A DNA stretch of 16,534 bases, from NCBI GenBank assembly GCA_020024645.1, contig JAHHTN010000041.1, positions 1 to 16,534 on the forward strand, in the 5' to 3' direction. Position numbers and translations under genes: made by a program. Source of the DNA: Faecalimonas sp. Its GTDB lineage: Bacteria > Bacillota > Clostridia > Lachnospirales > Lachnospiraceae. A model generated the notes under the pieces. It saw only the letters and a program-made list of their open reading frames with translations. It had not been told where the DNA came from and made no database searches. Below are positions 14,767-16,534 of this stretch, piece after piece (the stretch's first letter is position 1; the number at the start of each line of letters is the position of its first letter).

Positions 14767-14810
14767 CAAGAAAGTTTCTCGCAGACGCTGTTTGTTGAGA
14801 AACTTTCTTG
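14767..14810 (+). terminator. 14-bp perfect inverted repeat directly after the TcaA-like gene
   Basis: CAAGAAAGTTTCTC (14767-14780) is the exact reverse complement of GAGAAACTTTCTTG (14797-14810), with a 16-base loop. The left arm begins at the first base after the stop codon. The tail TTGTATATAA is a poor T-run, and TTGTAT doubles as the -35 of the next promoter, so it may be a weak terminator or an mRNA-end stabiliser. Confidence 0.65.
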
Positions 14811-14839
14811 TTGTATATAAAGAAAAACTATGCTATGAT
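14811..14839 (+). promoter_or_regulatory. Promoter of the comM-dprA operon
   Basis: TTGTAT (14811-14816) and TATGAT (14834-14839) are separated by 17 bases, and TG at 14831-14832 extends the -10 box. Transcription would start near 14846, giving a leader of almost 90 bases that contains a palindrome. Confidence 0.55.
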
Positions 14840-14849
14840 AAATACATTC

Positions 14850-14868
14850 AGAAAACAGTCTGTTTTCT
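14850..14868. promoter_or_regulatory. 19-bp perfect palindrome at the comM transcription start, possible operator
   Basis: AGAAAACAG (14850-14858), a central T, and CTGTTTTCT (14860-14868) form an exact palindrome beginning about 10 bases after the -10 box. As RNA the stem is AT-rich and weak, so binding of a dimeric regulator to DNA is the likelier role. It does not match the Gram-positive LexA (CGAAC...GTTCG) pattern. Confidence 0.5.
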
Positions 14869-14919
14869 TAATCAATAGGCGTTTCAGCCGAATTTTCAAC
14901 AATTTAGACAATAGAATGA

Positions 14920-14925
14920 AAGGAG
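14920..14925 (+). promoter_or_regulatory. Ribosome binding site deciding the comM start
   Basis: AAGGAG lies only two bases before the ATG at 14928 but eight bases before the TTG at 14934. The TTG has workable spacing and yields the family N-terminus MYSTVLSATIHG. Confidence 0.6.
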
Positions 14926-14933
14926 CGATGAGA

Positions 14934-16442
14934 TTGTATAGTACAGTACTATCTGCGACTATACATGGATTGGAAGTGAAGTGTATTCATGTAGAGGCAG
15001 ATGTAAGTAACGGCCTACCATTGTTTCATATGGTAGGGTATTTGTCATCAGAAGTAAAAGAGGCAGGAGAACGAGTGAAAACTGCTATTCATAATTCCGG
15101 TTTTTTGTTGCCGCCTAAAAAGATAGTTGTTAATTTATCTCCTGCAGACGTAAGAAAGAGAGGATCAGCATTTGATTTGCCAATAGCTGTTTCGGTTTTG
15201 GCATCTTTGGGATATGTTTCTGCTAAAAAATTAAAAGATATATTGTTTATTGGTGAACTTGGATTGGATGGTAAAATACATAATGTGACAGGAATTTTAC
15301 CTATTATAATAGAAGCAAAACAACAGGGATATAAAGGATGTATCGTTCCAAAAGGGAATGTTTTGGAGGGAAGTATTATAGAAGGGATACGAGTGTATGG
15401 GGTAAAAACACTTAAGGAAACAATTGCGTATTTGAATGATGAAATTGAATTGGTGGATGAGAAGAAAATTTCATTAAAAAAAGAAATAAAGATGGAAGGA
15501 GATTTTTCTGAAGTTCATGGACAAGAAATATTAAAAAGAGCAACAGAAATAGCTGTTGCAGGAAATCACAATCTTTTGTTTATTGGTCCAGCAGGTGTAG
15601 GAAAGACGATGATTGCAAGTAGAATTCCTACAATTTGTCCACCAATGACAGAAGAAGAATGCATTGAGGTCACAAAGGTTTATAGTATTCTTGGAATGAT
15701 TGATGAAGAAAAACCTATCATTAGGGAAAGACCTTTTCGTTCTCCTCATCATACATCCACAAAAGAATCACTGATTGGAGGAGGAAGTATAGCTATGCCG
15801 GGAGAAATTAGTATGGCAAATCATGGGATTCTCTTTTTAGATGAATTAGCCCAGTTTCAAAAATCAGTTTTAGATGCGTTGCGTCAACCTATGGAAGAAA
15901 GAGTTGTTCGTTTGTCTAGAAAATCTGGAGTGTATGTGTTTCCAAGTAATTTTATGCTTGTTGGCTCGTGCAACCCATGTCCATGTGGGAATTATCCAGA
16001 TATGAATAAATGTACTTGTACGCCTGCTCAAATTCAACAGTATTACAATCATCTTAGTCAACCATTTTTAGATAGATTTGATTTATCTATAGAATTAACT
16101 AAAGTACAATATAGCGATTTAGAAGGTGGAAAGAAGGGGGAAACCTCTGCAGTAATACGTACGAGAGTGTGTAAAGCAAGAGAGAGACAATATAAACGTT
16201 ATGGGAAAATAAAATCAAATGCAGAATTATCATCAGTAGAGGTAGAAAAATATTGTACATTAGGACAGAAGGAAAAGAAATTTATGGGACAAATATTTGA
16301 GCAGATGGAATTAACAGCTAGAACCTACCATAAAGTGTTAAAGGTAGCTAGAACGATTGCAGATTTAGCAGATGAAGAGACAATACAACTTTGCCATTTG
16401 CGAGAGGCAATAGGGTACAGAATGTTTGAAAAAAGGAGATAA
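14934..16442 (+). CDS. comM: YifB family Mg-chelatase-like AAA+ ATPase (ComM)
   Basis: ComM/YifB is a hexameric AAA+ helicase; in naturally transformable bacteria it drives branch migration to extend integration of donor DNA. The 502-residue product shows the N-terminal ChlI-like domain (SATIHGLEV, VEADVSNGLPLFHMVG, NLSPADVRKRGSAFDLPIA), Walker A GPAGVGKT (218-225), RPFRSPHHT, Walker B ILFLDE (299-304), and the Cys-rich GSCNPCPCGNYP...KCTCTPAQ with Cys346, 349, 351, 360 and 362. LDRFDL and the C-terminal Mg-chelatase domain follow. I chose the TTG at 14934 on ribosome-binding-site spacing and family N-terminus; the frame is open upstream to 14808 but through the promoter. dprA follows two bases after the stop, a usual comM-dprA order. 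Confidence 0.93.
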   Translation: MYSTVLSATIHGLEVKCIHVEADVSNGLPLFHMVGYLSSEVKEAGERVKTAIHNSGFLLPPKKIVVNLSPADVRKRGSAFDLPIAVSVLASLGYVSAKKLKDILFIGELGLDGKIHNVTGILPIIIEAKQQGYKGCIVPKGNVLEGSIIEGIRVYGVKTLKETIAYLNDEIELVDEKKISLKKEIKMEGDFSEVHGQEILKRATEIAVAGNHNLLFIGPAGVGKTMIASRIPTICPPMTEEECIEVTKVYSILGMIDEEKPIIRERPFRSPHHTSTKESLIGGGSIAMPGEISMANHGILFLDELAQFQKSVLDALRQPMEERVVRLSRKSGVYVFPSNFMLVGSCNPCPCGNYPDMNKCTCTPAQIQQYYNHLSQPFLDRFDLSIELTKVQYSDLEGGKKGETSAVIRTRVCKARERQYKRYGKIKSNAELSSVEVEKYCTLGQKEKKFMGQIFEQMELTARTYHKVLKVARTIADLADEETIQLCHLREAIGYRMFEKRR

Positions 16443-16444
16443 GA

Positions 16445-16534
16445 ATGACTGAGAATGAAGAATATGAGTATTGGTTTGCAAATATAAAAGGAATTGCTGT
16501 GAGAAGGAAAAAAGAAATAAGAGAAAAAATATTG
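16445..16534 (+). CDS. dprA: DNA-processing protein DprA, N-terminal fragment cut by the window end
   Basis: Thirty codons are visible and run off the window. The sequence YWFANIKGIAVRRKKEI resembles the N-terminal helix-hairpin-helix-like region of Firmicutes DprA. DprA loads RecA onto incoming single-stranded DNA during transformation. The start follows AAGGAG with six-base spacing; that site lies within the last codons of comM, so translation is likely coupled. The identity rests on a short segment plus the comM-dprA gene order. Confidence 0.7.
   Translation, partial: MTENEEYEYWFANIKGIAVRRKKEIREKIL

Noticed and set aside
14808..14933. Longer comM reading frame starting in the inverted repeat
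   Set aside because: The extra 42 residues overlap the promoter and palindrome, do not resemble the family, and have no ribosome binding site.
1..16534. Mobile elements, CRISPR arrays, tRNA or rRNA genes and riboswitches
   Set aside because: No transposase or integrase genes, spaced direct repeats, cloverleaf-like sequences or long structured leaders were seen. Leader regions are short except the comM leader of about 90 bases.

Overview
This window reads as ordinary chromosome of a low-GC, spore-forming Firmicute, most likely a member of the Clostridia and probably Lachnospiraceae-like. The base composition is AT-rich, Shine-Dalgarno sequences are strong and purine-rich, TTG starts occur, and the gene set is typical of the group: NifZ-like desulfurase plus ThiI, IreB/RuvX/DUF1292, Fur, RNase J, a TrmR/U32 pair, sporulation SigK, and YifB/ComM followed by DprA. 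I see no insertion sequences, prophage genes, CRISPR arrays, tRNAs or rRNAs. The species call is inference.

Layout. From 82 to 5516 a rightward run encodes a UPF0597/cysteine-desulfidase-family enzyme, PrmA, RsmE, a cysteine desulfurase and ThiI. It closes at a bidirectional hairpin terminator. A small leftward gene (5568-5798) encodes an HPr-like protein that lacks the phosphorylatable histidine. From a divergent region, rightward genes continue: mtaB (5930), ireB-ruvX-DUF1292 (7279-8257), a Fur-family regulator (8281), RNase J (8771), trmR (10495) and a U32 tRNA hydroxylase (11151), ending at a strong terminator near 12386-12422. SigK lies on the minus strand (12397-13017), and its stop codon falls inside that terminator. 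Rightward again come two single-pass membrane proteins, one with a YARHG domain and one resembling TcaA (13151-14766). A 14-bp inverted repeat, a promoter and a 19-bp palindrome follow, then the ComM/YifB ATPase (14934-16442) and the first 30 codons of dprA, which runs off the window.

How the genes fit together. Most of the window serves RNA and ribosome maturation. PrmA methylates protein L11, RsmE methylates 16S rRNA, and RuvX/YqgF and RNase J process RNA. The desulfurase with ThiI makes 4-thiouridine at tRNA position 8, MtaB thiomethylates t6A37, and the U32 protein with TrmR makes 5-methoxyuridine at position 34. Several of these steps use cysteine-derived sulfur or Fe-S clusters, and a predicted cysteine desulfidase and a Fur-family metal regulator lie nearby. 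The parts least explained by known function are the histidine-less HPr, the YARHG/TcaA-like membrane pair, the palindrome in the ComM promoter, and the arrangement around sigK. I did not find a wholly new system. The membrane pair is the best candidate for undescribed biology.
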